Below are positions 12,648-24,180 of a stretch of DNA of 64,000 nucleotides, piece by piece (position 1 is the stretch's first letter; each line of letters begins with the position of its first letter). Made by a program: the position numbers and the translations under genes. The notes under the pieces are model-generated. The model made no database searches. It was not told the DNA's origin and saw only the letters and a program-made list of their open reading frames with translations. Origin of the DNA: Diospyros lotus. Its lineage: Eukaryota > Streptophyta > Magnoliopsida > Ericales > Ebenaceae. The stretch is taken from positions 21,175,310 to 21,239,309 of the forward strand of contig NC_068352.1 of the NCBI RefSeq assembly GCF_014633365.1, read 5' to 3'.

Positions 12648-13539
12648 TGTTGTAGAAAATACTACAAAACAGAAAAGGGTTAGTGCAAAACAAATCGAAC
12701 CAGATATAACCGAATGTAAGAACAGAATGTAAAGGAGATCTTCGTGAAACTCCCTGTTTTGGCTACAATGGCAATCATGAAGATTGCTCCAAGGCTCAGA
12801 TTTGGGCTCGTCTAATCACCACTTAGGTAACGCCAATGAATAGGGACACCAAGCCATATAGGAGCTCAAACTCCCCAAGAATCGAAACCCTCAAACCCAC
12901 ACAAGCCTCTCGGCCAATCACATGGACACCCCATCTCTCACCAAAGCACCACACAGGTTTAACACGCAATGGAGTCCACACAGGAGCAACAAGGATCACT
13001 AAGATGATGGGTCGAACCAATGGCCAAGAAGAACTTCCTTGAAAAGAGAACCATCAATTGACAAAATAGAAGACACCGAACCTCGACGAAGGACCAACCA
13101 AGAACCCACAAAGGGAAGAGACAGCCTCCAACATGGAAATGAGGATCCGATCGAGATGGAAAGAAACCCCAAGAGGATCGACCATCAATGGAAAGGAGAA
13201 TCGACCGAGAGAGAAGGAACAAGAGAGAGAACACAATTGGCCGTCACACATAGGGCATAAAAGAGGAAAGAATCCCTTTTATATTAAAGGCCTAGGGCAC
13301 AAGAGAAAATGGGCTAAGGGATAGTGGGCTTGGACTTGGGCTTCATCCCTCCCTTGATCAAATGGGCTAAGGTCCATTTCTCCTCCAAAGGGAGAGGGTT
13401 AAGGGCTTATGGCCCGACTTCTATTTGGGCTACCAATAAAAGTGTTTGAATCATCGCTTTAATCTCGCGCTGAAGCCTATGAAGCTAACCCGAACCATCA
13501 TTATCGCCTTGGGCCTCGTTAGGAAACACAAACCCAACA
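12648..13539 (-). mobile_element. Solo LTR, family gamma, copy 2
   Basis: Read on the minus strand the LTR begins TGTTGGGTTTGTGTTTCC (13539 downwards) and ends TTTTCTACAACA at 12648. It matches copy 1 at 1136-1979 in its start, in the AATATAAAAGGG promoter-like box (near 13282) and in the pyrimidine-rich leader after it. The flanking five bases are GAGAA (12643-12647) and AAGAA (13540-13544), a target-site duplication with one mismatch. There is no internal domain on either side, so this is a solo LTR. The open frames within it on both strands are not genes. Confidence 0.75.
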
Positions 13540-14126
13540 AAGAAGATGGAAGAACAATGGTGGATGAAATGATAGATGATGACGAGATCCAAAAAAAGGA
13601 AGGATGACAACACCTATAATACCCCATATCTGTGTGAGGTCGTCATGTAATTTGGATGAGTTTAAAATACCGAAAAATGTGTGTGATAATAAAATAAATC
13701 GCCGAATTAGCTGCAGGAAATGTCCCGAGGATGAGATTTCAAAGGAAAATAATATGTCGTTGCTAAGCCTCCCAAGATAAGATTTTTATTATTAAAAGAA
13801 ATCGGATCGGAGTTAATTTTCGATACAGCTTCAGTTTGGGCTGAAAATTGAATTGCCGGTATGGAGTGCCTCGAAATTTAGATATTTAAAAGAAATGATA
13901 TATTAGATTATAGTTATTTTTTAATAAAAGATATTATAGTTTATCATGTCAAAAAAAAAAAAAAATCAAATTTGCAGCGTGAGGCATGGTCGCCTGCCGC
14001 AAATCGTGGAAGGCAAATTCAGCCATGGGACAACTGTTCTTTGACAGGGCATGGCCGAGCATGGGCCAAGGTCGCGTAAGGGCCAAGCAACGGCCTCTAA
14101 TTGGTCAAAAAACAGACGAATTTGGT

Positions 14127-14135
14127 TATAAATAG
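14127..14135 (+). promoter_or_regulatory. TATA box of LTR alpha copy A
   Basis: TATAAATAG lies about 0.5 kb into the LTR in the context GG(T/C)TATAAATAGCC. The same box is at 57138 in copy B and 48988 in copy D, and conserved sequence follows it. This is the likely retroelement promoter; activity is not known. Confidence 0.55.
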
Positions 14136-15511
14136 CCGAGTTTTGATCGAGGGTTTGCATCAAAGATTTTACTTCGGATTTCTCACATTTGGGAGCGAAT
14201 TAGAGGTCGGGGATAAGGGACTTTTGTTCCCCAAGTTGTGAGAAGTAATTCTGGGAATTTTGAGAGTTTTTAGAGTAGTATAGGGGGTTTTCGCATATAT
14301 ATATATATATATTCGGCCGCCTATATATATACATATTGCGTGAGTGTTTAAATCGGGTTGTAGAGTGATAGATCGAAGGATCTAATAAGGAGTTTTTGGT
14401 CACGAGGCTATGGGCAGCTAATCTGAAAAGTTTCGTGTCAATCGGAGTTTGAATTGGAGGTCAATTTGGTTCGCCGGAGTTTGGTGGCGGGCGGCTTGGG
14501 TAGGCTGTTTTTGGTTAAATCGGAGGGCTTTCGGTGGTGTATTTCGACAAAGAAGGGTACCATTGGGATTGACTAAGGGAGAGAAGCATCCTAGTGTCGT
14601 CGCTTCGATTTTCCGGTGTGCCGTCGCCGGAGAAGATGACCGGATGTGTTTTTTGTATTTTTTTAAATGTTGAAAATATAGAAAATTCGAGAAAAAATAG
14701 AATTAAAGGAAATAAAATTCTGAAAAAATATTCAGAAATTCAAGAAAAATGAATAGTTTATTTTGATGAATTTTTATCTTGAAAATGTCTTGAGGAGAAA
14801 ATTATTTTTTATTTTTGAAAGGAAAGGTAAATGGAAAATAAATATGAGGGATTTTTACAAAATTCTGAGAAAATTCCATAAGGATAAGGAATTTATTTTT
14901 TGAGTTTTGGTGATTTTTATTGGAGGAGATTCAAAGGAAATAAATGAGAAATAAATTTTCTCAAGGAAAAGTAATTATGGAAATTTGAGAAAATAAAAGA
15001 AAAATCTGAAAAATTTCCAAAAAATTCTAGAGGCTTATAAGTATTGTTTTATTAATTTTTGTGGAGAAACATTTGGAAAAATGCTTGAAGAGGTATTTAT
15101 TTTGAATTATCGAGAGAAAATTAGGAAGAAATTAGAGAAAATTTATGAGAAAATTGAAAAAATAGATATTGATTTTCCTTTGAATACATATGATATCTAG
15201 GGTATCGTTGAGGCTCAAAGTTGAACTATAGGGCGCCTGACACGAGAATCGAGGTCGGACACGCATTTCGAGGAATCTTGAACTTAGCCCAAAGGTGAGT
15301 GGTTCTACCGAAAAATCTTGAACCGTTCAATCCAATTCTTGTGCATATTCTTGTTACTTTGATCACTTTGATTTATCGTGAGCGACTAGTTTCGTGCGAT
15401 GGTTCGTCTAAATGATTATTTACACATGTATTGAATTTTGTACGGTAAATTGCATACATTGAAATGCTGATTGTATGTCATGCATGTTATGATTTTCGGC
15501 ATTGGCATGTT

Positions 15512-16103
15512 GGGCCTATTTGTTGTAGCTTAAAAGCTGTAACTTTTAGCTTCTACCTTCAAAAAAGTGGGTATGTAGTGTTTGTTTTATCTTTTAGAAT
15601 TATAGCTTATAGCTTCTATTAGCTTTTAGAAGGGGTAGAAGCTGGTTTTTTCAAAGCTGGGGTACCCCAGCTTCTACAACTTTTGATTAAACAGTTACAT
15701 TTTTTTGACAATTTTGCCCCTATTTTTAACAAATAATTACTCTTCTGTCTACACAATCAATGGTCTCTCTTCTCCACCGCCATCTCCATTTTCAAATCTC
15801 TTATTCTCACTCGCCATCTCCATTTCTCTCCATACACTAATTAATTTTTTTATAACACTTGAAATTTATACATATACACTAATTAATTTTTAAATTATCA
15901 TTCTATAACTATTAAGGGTATTATGGATAATTATACAAAAATAAGTTATTTTATAGCTTATGGTATCAAACACCACAACTGTTTAACTACAACTTCTGAG
16001 AAGTTGTAACAAACAAGTTCACAACTTATTTTAAATTTTAGAAGTTATAATCTAAGAAGTTAGAAGGTATAATTTCTTTAATTAAGTTGCAACAAATGGG
16101 GCC
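15512..16103. mobile_element. MITE inserted in LTR alpha copy A (hAT-like ends)
   Basis: The insertion begins GGGCCTATTTGTTGTAGCTT and ends AAGTTGCAACAAATGGGGCC, giving imperfect terminal inverted repeats of about 20 bases. Copy B lacks this DNA at the matching site, so the boundary is supported by an empty homologous site. It is AT-rich with no transposase. The hAT assignment is inferred from the style of the ends; the target duplication is not clear. Confidence 0.6.
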
Positions 16104-16703
16104 GTTATGTGTTGGCCATGTGGGTCGTGGGTTGTTAACCTGTGACGTGGCCCTTGAGTGATAGCACTCGGGACACATGCCGAGAATTAATGCTATGTGA
16201 CCCACTTGGGACAGGGCTGAGACGGACTTCACCCTACTGTATTCAAGTGGCGGGGTTGAAAGTGGACACCACCCCGGTTGTTGGCTCAAGTGGCGGGGCT
16301 GAGAGTGGACACCACCTCAAGTTCTTTTGAGCAATAGCATTAATACTGAGGTGTCGTTGATTCCGGGGATAGTGCTGATATGATACTCTTGGGGCTAGGG
16401 TTGTGTTGGGTTTCAGAATGTTTTTGAGTAGGAGCATAATGCCTAACAATGACAATGGGTGGTTCCCGGGTTCATATGTTGAGGTTGCCTCTCTTAAGCA
16501 GGATTGGTTTGCCAATGGGTTGGTGTGGTCGTGTCGCCTTTAGAGAGATTGCATTTTTCCCGGTTAAGGCTAAGTGCTATGGGGGTTTCTCTTAGGCTAG
16601 AGCATGTCAAGATTTGTCGATTTTATATATGATTTTGTATATATTCATAAAAATATTTTTGAACTCTCACTTAGATGATTCAACATCTAATTTGGACTAT
16701 GTA

Positions 16704-16727
16704 CCTGGAATATTCAAACGTTCCAGG
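16704..16727. promoter_or_regulatory. Conserved palindromic box in LTR alpha copy A
   Basis: CCTGGAA and TTCCAGG flank a 10-base spacer. The left part contains GGAATATTC, a GAA-NN-TTC arrangement as in heat-shock elements. The box is kept in copies B (59082-59105), D (50109-50132, one change) and E (20613-20636, several changes), next to a conserved CTCACTTAGAT...CATCTAATTTGGAC block. Its function is unknown. Confidence 0.5.
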
Positions 16728-17125
16728 TGAAAGTAGTGGCGCCAAGGGAAAGGATGTCGTCGAGATGTAGCTGATATGTTTAGTTTTCGTAGGTCTTTGT
16801 CTATGAATACGATGTTCAGAGGTCATGTAATATTTTGATATTTTCATGTGAAACATCGATTTGTTTATTTATCTGTAAAAGGAATTAATCGGTTATATAT
16901 TATTGAGGTTTCGATCTTGCTTCCACTGATGTGATTGATAATACTTGTCTTAATCTGTTAATTTTTAAATTTTGATATGTTGAGCGGGTATAATTGGGAT
17001 TGTCGGGAAATGATTATAATGAGGGTATGTATATCGAGGAACTTATGTTGTGTGTATGATGTTGAAAAAAAAAATATTTTCCAAATCTCGAGGTAACGCG
17101 CGTTCTAGGAAAATGGGGTGTTACA

Positions 17126-17468
17126 ACACTAACATTACCTTTTGGTTTTTGGTATTTGCAAAATGAAAAAGGAAGAAGAGATTTAGGTAAAAAAAAATTT
17201 AGTTAGAGACATGGTCAAAGTTAGAGATGGAATTTTTTCTATCTCTAATGTCGTTGTGGGATATAATCGCGTAATATTTTTTTAATATCGTAAAATAACT
17301 TTAAAACGTTTTTAAAATTATAGAAACGACTTAGAATATTTTTTTAATATTTCTCAACGTTTCAACACATGAAATATTTCAAAAATACTAAAATGTGTTT
17401 TCGTGTATCAAAGGATAAAATTGATTGAGGGAGATAATAGTTAGCAGTGCACAAGGAGTGCGGAAGAC
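17126..17468. other. Unassigned AT-rich spacer between LTR copy A and the MITE pair
   Basis: No coding frame, RNA or repeat of note is seen. The TSD ACACT of copy A occupies the first five bases. Confidence 0.5.
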
Positions 17469-17471
17469 TAA

Positions 17472-17998
17472 GGCTACGTTCTCTTTACTTTTCAATTTTT
17501 AATTTTAAGTTTTGAATTCATTTTCAGTTTTCTATTTTGGTAATCTGTTTTTAGAAAATTGAAAACGTGTTCTATTTGTCATTTTGAAAAATTATTTTTC
17601 AAAATAGAAAATTAGAAAACGCATTCTCTTTCAAATTTTGAAAATATTTTTTTAATAATATTTAATTCAATAAATTTGATTATTCAGTAAATTTTAAATA
17701 TTTAATATTAATATATTATTAAAAAAATATACACATTTTAAAGTTAATGAATTTTGTAATATTTTTTTCCCATTATAATAATAAAATATGAATAAATAAA
17801 TAAATAAATGTGTTTTGAGTTTAGAATTTGTTTTAGATGAAAACACTCAAAACAACTTTTTGTTGTTTTGAGTTTTTTTTATAATTTTATTTTTGTTTTC
17901 AAAAATGCATTTTTAAAAATAGCAAAGAGAACGCTTTTTATTATTTTAGAAAATTAAAAATTAAAAATGACTTGAAAACAGTAAAGAGAACGCAACCT
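17472..17998. mobile_element. PIF/Harbinger-like MITE, copy 1
   Basis: The element starts GGCTACGTTCTCTTT and ends AAAGAGAACGCAACCT, flanked by TAA on both sides. Much of its length is self-complementary, so the strand could fold back on itself. Two further copies (18002-18515 and 45462-45977) share ends and interior. A 3-bp TWA duplication is typical of PIF/Harbinger (Tourist-like) elements. There is no coding capacity. Confidence 0.75.
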
Positions 17999-18001
17999 TA
18001 A

Positions 18002-18515
18002 GGCTGGGCTCTCTTTCTTTTTCCATTTTCAGTTTTAAGTTTTGAATTCATTTTTAGTTTTCTGTTTTGATAGTCTGTTTTTAGAAAATTGAAAACGCAT
18101 TCTCTTTGTCATTTTGAAAAACTATTTTTTAAAATAGAAAATTAGAAAATGCGTTTTCTTTGAAATTTTGAAAATATTTTTTTAATGATATTTTCTTCAA
18201 TAAATTTGATTATTAAGTAAATTATAAATATTTAATGTTAATATATTATTAAAAATATATATATATTAAAGTTAATGAATTTTATAATATTTTTTTATTA
18301 AAATAATAAAATATAAATAAATAAATGTGTTTTGAGTTTAGAGTTTGTTTTGGATGAAAACACTCAAAACAACTTTTTATTGTTTTGAGTTTTCTTTACA
18401 ATTTTTTTTTTGTTTTCAAAAATACATTTTTAAAAACAGGAAAGAGAATGCGTTTTCATTATTTTAGAAAACTGAAAACTAAAAATGACTTGAAAACAGT
18501 AAAGAGAACGCAACC
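18002..18515. mobile_element. PIF/Harbinger-like MITE, copy 2, tandem to copy 1
   Basis: This copy follows copy 1 with a single shared TAA between them and a TAA after its end at 18516-18518. It starts GGCTGGGCTCTCTTTC and ends AAAGAGAACGCAACC. The two copies align throughout with scattered differences. The open frame at 18385-18624 crosses the element end and is not a gene. Confidence 0.72.
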
Positions 18516-18518
18516 TAA

Positions 18519-19160
18519 TTTTTTAGATTTTCAAAAGGGTGCAACCCATGAACTTTTGCCCAAACAAAACACTCATTTGAGATTGGGTTTGTACAATCAC
18601 ATCCCCCACTACACGGTTGATTAATTAACAACGAATTTAGCAGCCGAAAATGGTTTAAGGAGGGATTTTGGTTTCGTCCCTGAATCCATTGCTAATTTAT
18701 TATTAATTTTAGAAAAATAAAATTAATTGGCAATTGATTCTTCCATATCTATTAACCGACAAATTCAGTCTATAAATCCATCACTAATTTATAATTAACT
18801 TTTTAAAATAAATGTAATTTGTAGTAGGTTTAGCGACAAATAATTCGTGCTTATTTACCAACGAATTTCTCATCCCTAGTACACAATTAATTTATTTACT
18901 ATTTTTAAATTAATATCATTTTGTAATGAAATTTAGTCACTAATTTTGTTGGTAATTTTTTAAAAAATAAAAATTCATATTTAAAATTGACAAGCAAAAA
19001 TATGAAAATTTTATGCATAAATAAAGAAAATTAATTAAAAAATAGGATAATTTTTTTTGCATAAAAACTCAAATGAAGCTTCTCCGTTTTAAAGTCTTAA
19101 ATCATACAAAAATATAATATTGTTTATCCATTATTAATATAATATGAATGGTAGGGAGAT
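18519..19160. other. Unassigned region with recurring ACGAATTT motifs
   Basis: The motif (C/A)AACGAATTT occurs near 18628 and 18860, with related (G/C)CGACAAAT blocks between them. Such repeats resemble subterminal repeats of DNA transposons, but I cannot define ends. No gene is seen. Confidence 0.3.
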
Positions 19161-19735
19161 TCCAAAAAACTAGCTCACTGCGAAAATCAGCCAAATCTCA
19201 TCGCACAGCGCAATTTTTTGAGTGAGCGATTCGGCATGGTTTGAGAAAATCGCAAACCGCGCGGTTCGGTTTGAGAATTTTGCGATTCGATTCAAAACCA
19301 ATCCACTTGAGTAATATTTTAATCATATAAAAATTAAAAAATAAATGATAGAATATAAAAAAAGGGTGTGCCCGAGTATATATTGTTTTATTTGATATAA
19401 ATTTTTTCTATTAAATTTCTAAGTTCAATTCTTAAAGTATCTTGTTTTAGCAGAAAATAACATATTCATTTGATTAATGGGGTACTCTAGAAGGTGATTT
19501 GGTGCATTTTGCTTAGTGCATGTCGAATTGCAAAAACCAGACTGCGTCAAACCGCAAAAACTAAACATTCAACAAATCGCGAAAATTGCACCAAACCGCA
19601 TCGCGAAATGTGATGCGATCTTTGCTCACCAAACTAAATCGTACAATTTGATTTTATAAAAAAATCACATATGCAGTTTAACGTATTGAAAATGTCAAAA
19701 ATTGACCAAACCAAACCGTTCACACCTCTAATGAA
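19160..19735. mobile_element. Possible hAT-type MITE
   Basis: The segment has many GCGATTCGG, CGCGGTTCGG and AAACCGCA words and ends AACCGTTCACACCTCTAAT. The reverse of that end (ATTAGAGGTGTGAACGG) resembles the common hAT MITE terminus TAGGGGTGTGAAC. The left terminus is not clear. There is no coding sequence. Confidence 0.3.
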
Positions 19736-19769
19736 TGGTGTACCAAAAAATAAAATGTAAAGTCTAAAT

Positions 19770-20210
19770 TGGTAGGTTGTCCATTGCTCCAGGCGTAATG
19801 GATCATGCTGTTGTGTCAACGTAGCAACAATAGACCCAAATCCTTCCTTAACTATACTCTGCAATGCACACTCAATGAATGCAGTCCATCACATTATTCA
19901 TGACACTCTCAACAATCCCAGATAACTCTTGGAGGATCTAAGTCACATTTATAGATGATATTGGTGTTGTCCATGGCAGTGGCAATGCCCTTCTAGAGTG
20001 AGGTAAGGTCACGACAGGGGCTTCTAACCCTATGCCATAAACTCGCCCTTTTTTTTTTCTCCCACTAGCAGCCTACAACCAAAGTTTCATGTCATCAGTA
20101 GCTGGTTGTGTGGGCTAGGCTCCACCACTTTCTCCTTCTTGGGCTAGATCCTTGACAGATTCATAGGATGAAGCCTTAGGTTATAATGCATGAAATTTAG
20201 CCTGTAGTAG
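19770..20210 (-). pseudogene. Possible decayed CACTA (En/Spm) accessory ORF
   Basis: Read on the minus strand, interrupted frames suggest fragments such as LYGIGLEAP and a C-terminal part with SIVKEGFGSIVATL. These recall the plant Transposase_24 / En-Spm-associated protein C-terminus. Stops and frame changes break the frame, so it cannot be functional. The call rests on short matches from memory and could be wrong. Confidence 0.25.
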
Positions 20211-20217
20211 TTGTAGA

Positions 20218-20805
20218 TGTAACACCCCGCTTTTTCTAAACATGCGTTAATCCAAGATTTTGGAAATATATTTTTTTTCAACATATGTTCTACACAAATC
20301 ATTCCGATAATCCCATTCTACTCTCCCAGCATATCAAACTTAAAAATTAATAAGTTAAGACATGTAACAACATCATAAAATGTGGAAACAAGATCAAAAC
20401 CTTAATGATACATAATCGTAATTCTTTTATTCATAATATAGAAACTGTACCATTGTTTGAGATGATATCTTCAAAATAAAATACATAGAGATTAGTCCCT
20501 CAGCAACACAACTAAACACCTCAAACATAATTAAAATATATGCTAAAGGTTTCTAATGTAATCAATAGCTACATCTCGATAACCTTATTTCCCTTGGCGC
20601 TGCTACTTTTACTTAGAACGTTTGAATATTCCAAAGATGTTATCTAAATTAGATGCTGAATAATCTAAGTGAGAGTTTAAAATATTTTCGTGAATGTATG
20701 TAAGACCATGAACATCCCGACATATTCTGACATGTCGCAGCCTAAAAGAATCCATATAGCACTTAACCCATACCAAGGGAAAAGAGCAATATCTCTAAAG
20801 ACAAC
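20218..20805 (-). mobile_element. LTR family alpha, copy E (truncated 3' end)
   Basis: On the plus strand it begins TGTAACACCCCGC, the reverse complement of the alpha 3' end GCGGGGTGTTACA. It matches the last ~590 bases of copies A and B, including the palindromic box (20613-20636) and the CTCACTTAGATTATTCAGCAT block. It stops exactly where a copia LTR starts at 20806, so that copia element probably inserted into it; the other half is not found nearby. Confidence 0.65.
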
Positions 20806-21132
20806 TGTTGAAAAATAGAGCAGCAGTAATTGAAAAAATAAGGACACAAAGTGATTGAAAAATACCAGCATACATTTCTTTATTGATAGAAATCTTTATA
20901 TACAAGGAAAATAACAAACTTCCCTAAAGAGTTACCACTAAACATAGTGGGTAAAACTAGTGAGAAAAAGTTTCTATTATCTGAGCCATACACAGCCACT
21001 AACTTAAAAAAAAAAATAGCAACTAAACTTTGACAAAGTCAAAAGAGAAAATGAAGGGAGCAAAAAAGGAAAAAAACTGATAAAAAAAATAATAAAGCAA
21101 TATGCTGAAATTAAAATGCCAACTGTCTAACA
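20806..21132 (-). mobile_element. 3' LTR of copia element Q
   Basis: The LTR lies between TGTTGAAAAATAG at 20806 and CTGTCTAACA at 21132 (327 bp). The adjoining internal sequence supplies a minus-strand polypurine tract (CCAAGAAGGAG) right before TGTTAGACAG, so this is the 3' LTR of the minus-strand copia fragment at 21133-21727. Confidence 0.65.
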
Positions 21133-21727
21133 CTCCTTCTTGGCATTTTGATGACAAACTCCAATTTTTTGTCTTAAAGCTTCAAACCTTTCTTTAGGCA
21201 GTGGCTTGGTAAAAATGTCTGCAAGCTATTCTTCAGATGAACAGTGAACAAACACCACTTCATTTGATTATTGGGCCTCTCTGATAAAGTGAAACTTAAT
21301 CTTGATATGCTTGGTTCGTCTATAAAAGACTAGATTCTTTGAAATTGAGACTGCAGAAATGGTATCACACATAATCCTGGTTGCTTCAGCTCTCTCATGT
21401 TCGAAATCCTTCAACATCTTCCTCAACTAGATAGCTTGGTTGACAGTTGAGGCAGCAGTAATGTACTCAGCTTCTACAGTAGACTGAGCTGTTGTCTCCT
21501 GCTTCTTTGAGCTCCAAGTGAAAAAACCAGAACTTAGAGAAAATAAGTACCCTGACATGCTTCTTGAATCATCAATACAGCCTCCCCAATCATTGTTAGT
21601 GTAGCCAATCAATTTCAAAGCCTCTCTTGGTGTTTTTGGAAAGAAAGTACCAAGAGCAATTGTACCTTTAATGTACCTAGGTAAACGTTTTGCAACTGCG
21701 AAGTGAGTTTCCTTCAGTGAATGCATG
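21133..21727 (-). pseudogene. Copia RNase H C-terminal fragment (element Q)
   Basis: The minus-strand frame from 21727 downwards shows the copia RT/RNase H signature: PRYIKGT, then DWGGCIDDSRSMSGYLF, WSSKKQETTAQSTVEAEY and later RTKHIKIK and LADIFTKPLP-like words before the polypurine tract. A stop interrupts it near 21430 and others follow, so it is decayed. Reverse transcriptase, integrase and gag are missing because alpha LTR copy C abuts the fragment at 21728. Confidence 0.8.
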
Positions 21728-21980
21728 TGTAACACCCAACTTCTCCGGAACGTTAGGTAACGTAAGATTTCGAGGATATATTTTTTCCAATCAATGAAAA
21801 CTCAACACAAAATCATTCCCCGAGGATCCCGTTACACCTTCTCAGTATATCAACTATGAACCATCAATAAACTAAGACAGGTACACCATCTCAAATGCGG
21901 AAGTTAGATCGAAACCTTAACAGGTCATAACCGAAACCACTTTATTCATAACATAAAGTCAAACCAACGTTTTACATGAC
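21728..21980 (-). mobile_element. LTR family alpha, copy C (3' end fragment, copy-D subtype)
   Basis: It begins on the plus strand with TGTAACACCC and is the reverse complement of the last ~250 bases of copy D, with long near-identical blocks such as TTGATGGTTCATAGTTGATA and ACGGGATC(C/T)TCGGGGAA. Homology ends near 21980. It interrupts the copia RNase H frame. Confidence 0.65.
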
Positions 21981-24180
21981 GTTATTGTGTTTTAGCCATT
22001 TTAAATTGCCTTTTATGATTATTTATGACTTCTTTATTTTATGTTTGGGTTATGTTTTTATTTTGGGAATAAGAGTTAATCCAGAACTTTGACAAAAAAG
22101 GGAACATAAATAAAGTACACGCACTGTTTAACAAAGTAAAATATACAACAAACAAGTGATTTTCAGATTTGGTGATGGGTTGGAAATAGAAAAAATCAAA
22201 GAAAAAATCAAATCTCATTTTAGAACCCCAAATAGCACATGCATCAAATCATCTAAAACACATCAAAAGGAGAAACTGAGAAGAACGAGAATAGTAGCAT
22301 CGGACCCCAACCCAAGTTCCATAGACAAGCTGAAATGGAAGGAAATAAAACAACTTAATCAAATCTTGTTAGTAGAACTAGAACTTACCTTCCTTAGTAA
22401 AAACCCAAAGCTAGAAGCAAGAATAGTAAGCCCAGAAATCTGCTGCTGCAATTACAAGAAAAATACCAATAATATTAAACTGTAAAATATGACAGGAGAG
22501 GGAATGAGAGCAAGCAGAAACTTGATGCTTATATATCCAAACTCACCGAACGCAAGGAAGAAGAGGACGGTGAGCGAAGCCGCTGGAATGAGAAAGGAAA
22601 AGAAATGGTCACTGGCTTCTCGCTGGAATGAGGAAGGAAGAAGACTGTGCTCTCGTTACTGCCGCTTCTTGCTGGAACGAGAAAGGAAGAAGACGGTGCT
22701 CTTGTTGATACGGCTTCGTGCTAGAACAAGCAAGGAAGAAGACGGGGTGCTCTCACTGCTACGGCTTCTCGCTAGAACGAGGAAGGAAGAAGATGGTGCT
22801 CTCGCTGCTGCTCCTCTTTTTTCCCCAACCTCTCTTCTATTAGCAAGAAATGAGGGGCAAAAATAGACTAAAGAAGGGCAGAAATAGACTGAAGAGGAGC
22901 AGCTTCACTCCGCTGACTGCTCTCTTTTAGTTATACGCATATACACGCAATGTCTTTCTCCCTTAATATTTTAAAACTGATAATATATGTATATATATAT
23001 ATTTATGCATCTCTTAATATATTACAATAGCTGAGCATTTGGACCTTAGAGGGCAACCTTTCAGATTTCAACTTTTAAGACACCAGCATGATCTCTGCTC
23101 TGCCCATGCCCTTTCATTTCTTATCAATAGTCCATCAATTTATTATTTAACGTGGCAACACATGGAAAACCCCTTCCTTCCCCAAATATTAATATAGTTT
23201 ATGCTATTACCTTATATATATCAACTTTAGATTCATATTTAATACAACATATTTACACATTCCTCTAAACATATATTTAAATGGCTCTCTTATGTTATTA
23301 TTATATTATTCAGTTATTGATTATTTTCTTTAAAAAACAACCATACCTTAATAGAACATAATACAATATATCATATAACATATTTACTAATTTACTCATT
23401 TACTCATATACGCAAACCATCCAGCCCCGCTTGAAGATAAATTAAAGCTTCCAAATCTCACATTTTCATCCTCCCAGGTGAATGATTGCACCCTCATTTA
23501 ATTTCAATTGAAAAATTTTCATATTATATAATATCTATGCTATTTATATATATTAAATTTTCATATTATACATTACAAGATTTTCTTTGTGGGGGCAAGT
23601 TGCACGGCCAAAAAAAAAGTGTGAAGCTTCAATTGCCTTCTTAACCATTTACTTTTCCAATACATAATATATATTTTAACTTAGTACAATATTATCAATG
23701 TAATATATTAACCATTAACCACCACTTCCTTATTAAAAATATGTTAAATTTAATATTTTCCTTTGAATTCCTCTTAGCCACAAATTTTAGTAATAACCTC
23801 AAATACAAAACTTAATTCTTCTATTAAATTACTCAAACCTACAATTCTCTAATGAATAAATCATTTCAGATATATAATTAAATTATTATTATTATTATTA
23901 TTATTTACAAAATATTGAGTCATTATAGTAGCAACTCCATGTTTCTGATTTCAAGAAAATAGAAGCAAAAAAACAGAGAAATCAAAATGAAGTTGGGAGA
24001 AGTTAGGAGAAATCAAAATTAACGGAAGCAAAATGAAGTTGCCTACAATTAGTTGTGGTTTGGCAAGGGCCATGCTTTTTATTTTAAGGGGACAAGTGAT
24101 ATGCGCAAGAAGGAGAGAAATCAAAAGGGGAAAAGGAAGGAATGGGAAGGGTGGGAAAATGTAATGATAAACTTTAGTGC
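21981..24180. other. Unassigned AT-rich region with a short tandem repeat
   Basis: No recognisable gene. Open frames at 22156-22485 and 22489-22866 lack known motifs, and the second consists largely of the tandem repeat at 22580-22822. The rest is AT-rich with (ATT)n near 23881-23903. Confidence 0.45.
22580..22822 (+). repeat. About five imperfect copies of a 49-50-bp repeat
   Basis: Units of the form GCTGGAACGAGAAAGGAAGA followed by AGACGGTGCTCTCGTTGCTACGGCTTCT-like sequence recur at about 49-50-base spacing, with substitutions. They keep an open frame, but it has no recognised domain. Confidence 0.7.

Larger units (their letters stand above)
13615..17125 (+). mobile_element. Solo LTR, family alpha, copy A (contains a MITE)
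   Basis: The LTR runs from TATAATACCCC (consensus TGTAAYACCC) to GGGGTGTTACA and is flanked by ACACC and ACACT, a near-perfect 5-bp duplication. It is homologous along its length to copy B (56401-59501): the 'CGCATATATATA...TTCGGCCG' block, the segment from 14430 to 14660 including GTGCCGTCGCCGGAGAAGAT, and the block of AGTGGCGGGGCTGAGAGTGG repeats near 16290. A TATA box lies at 14127. About 590 bases (15512-16103) are an insertion absent from copy B. No protein domain is present, so I read it as a solo LTR about 2.9 kb long before the insertion. The retroelement lineage is not evident. Confidence 0.8.
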
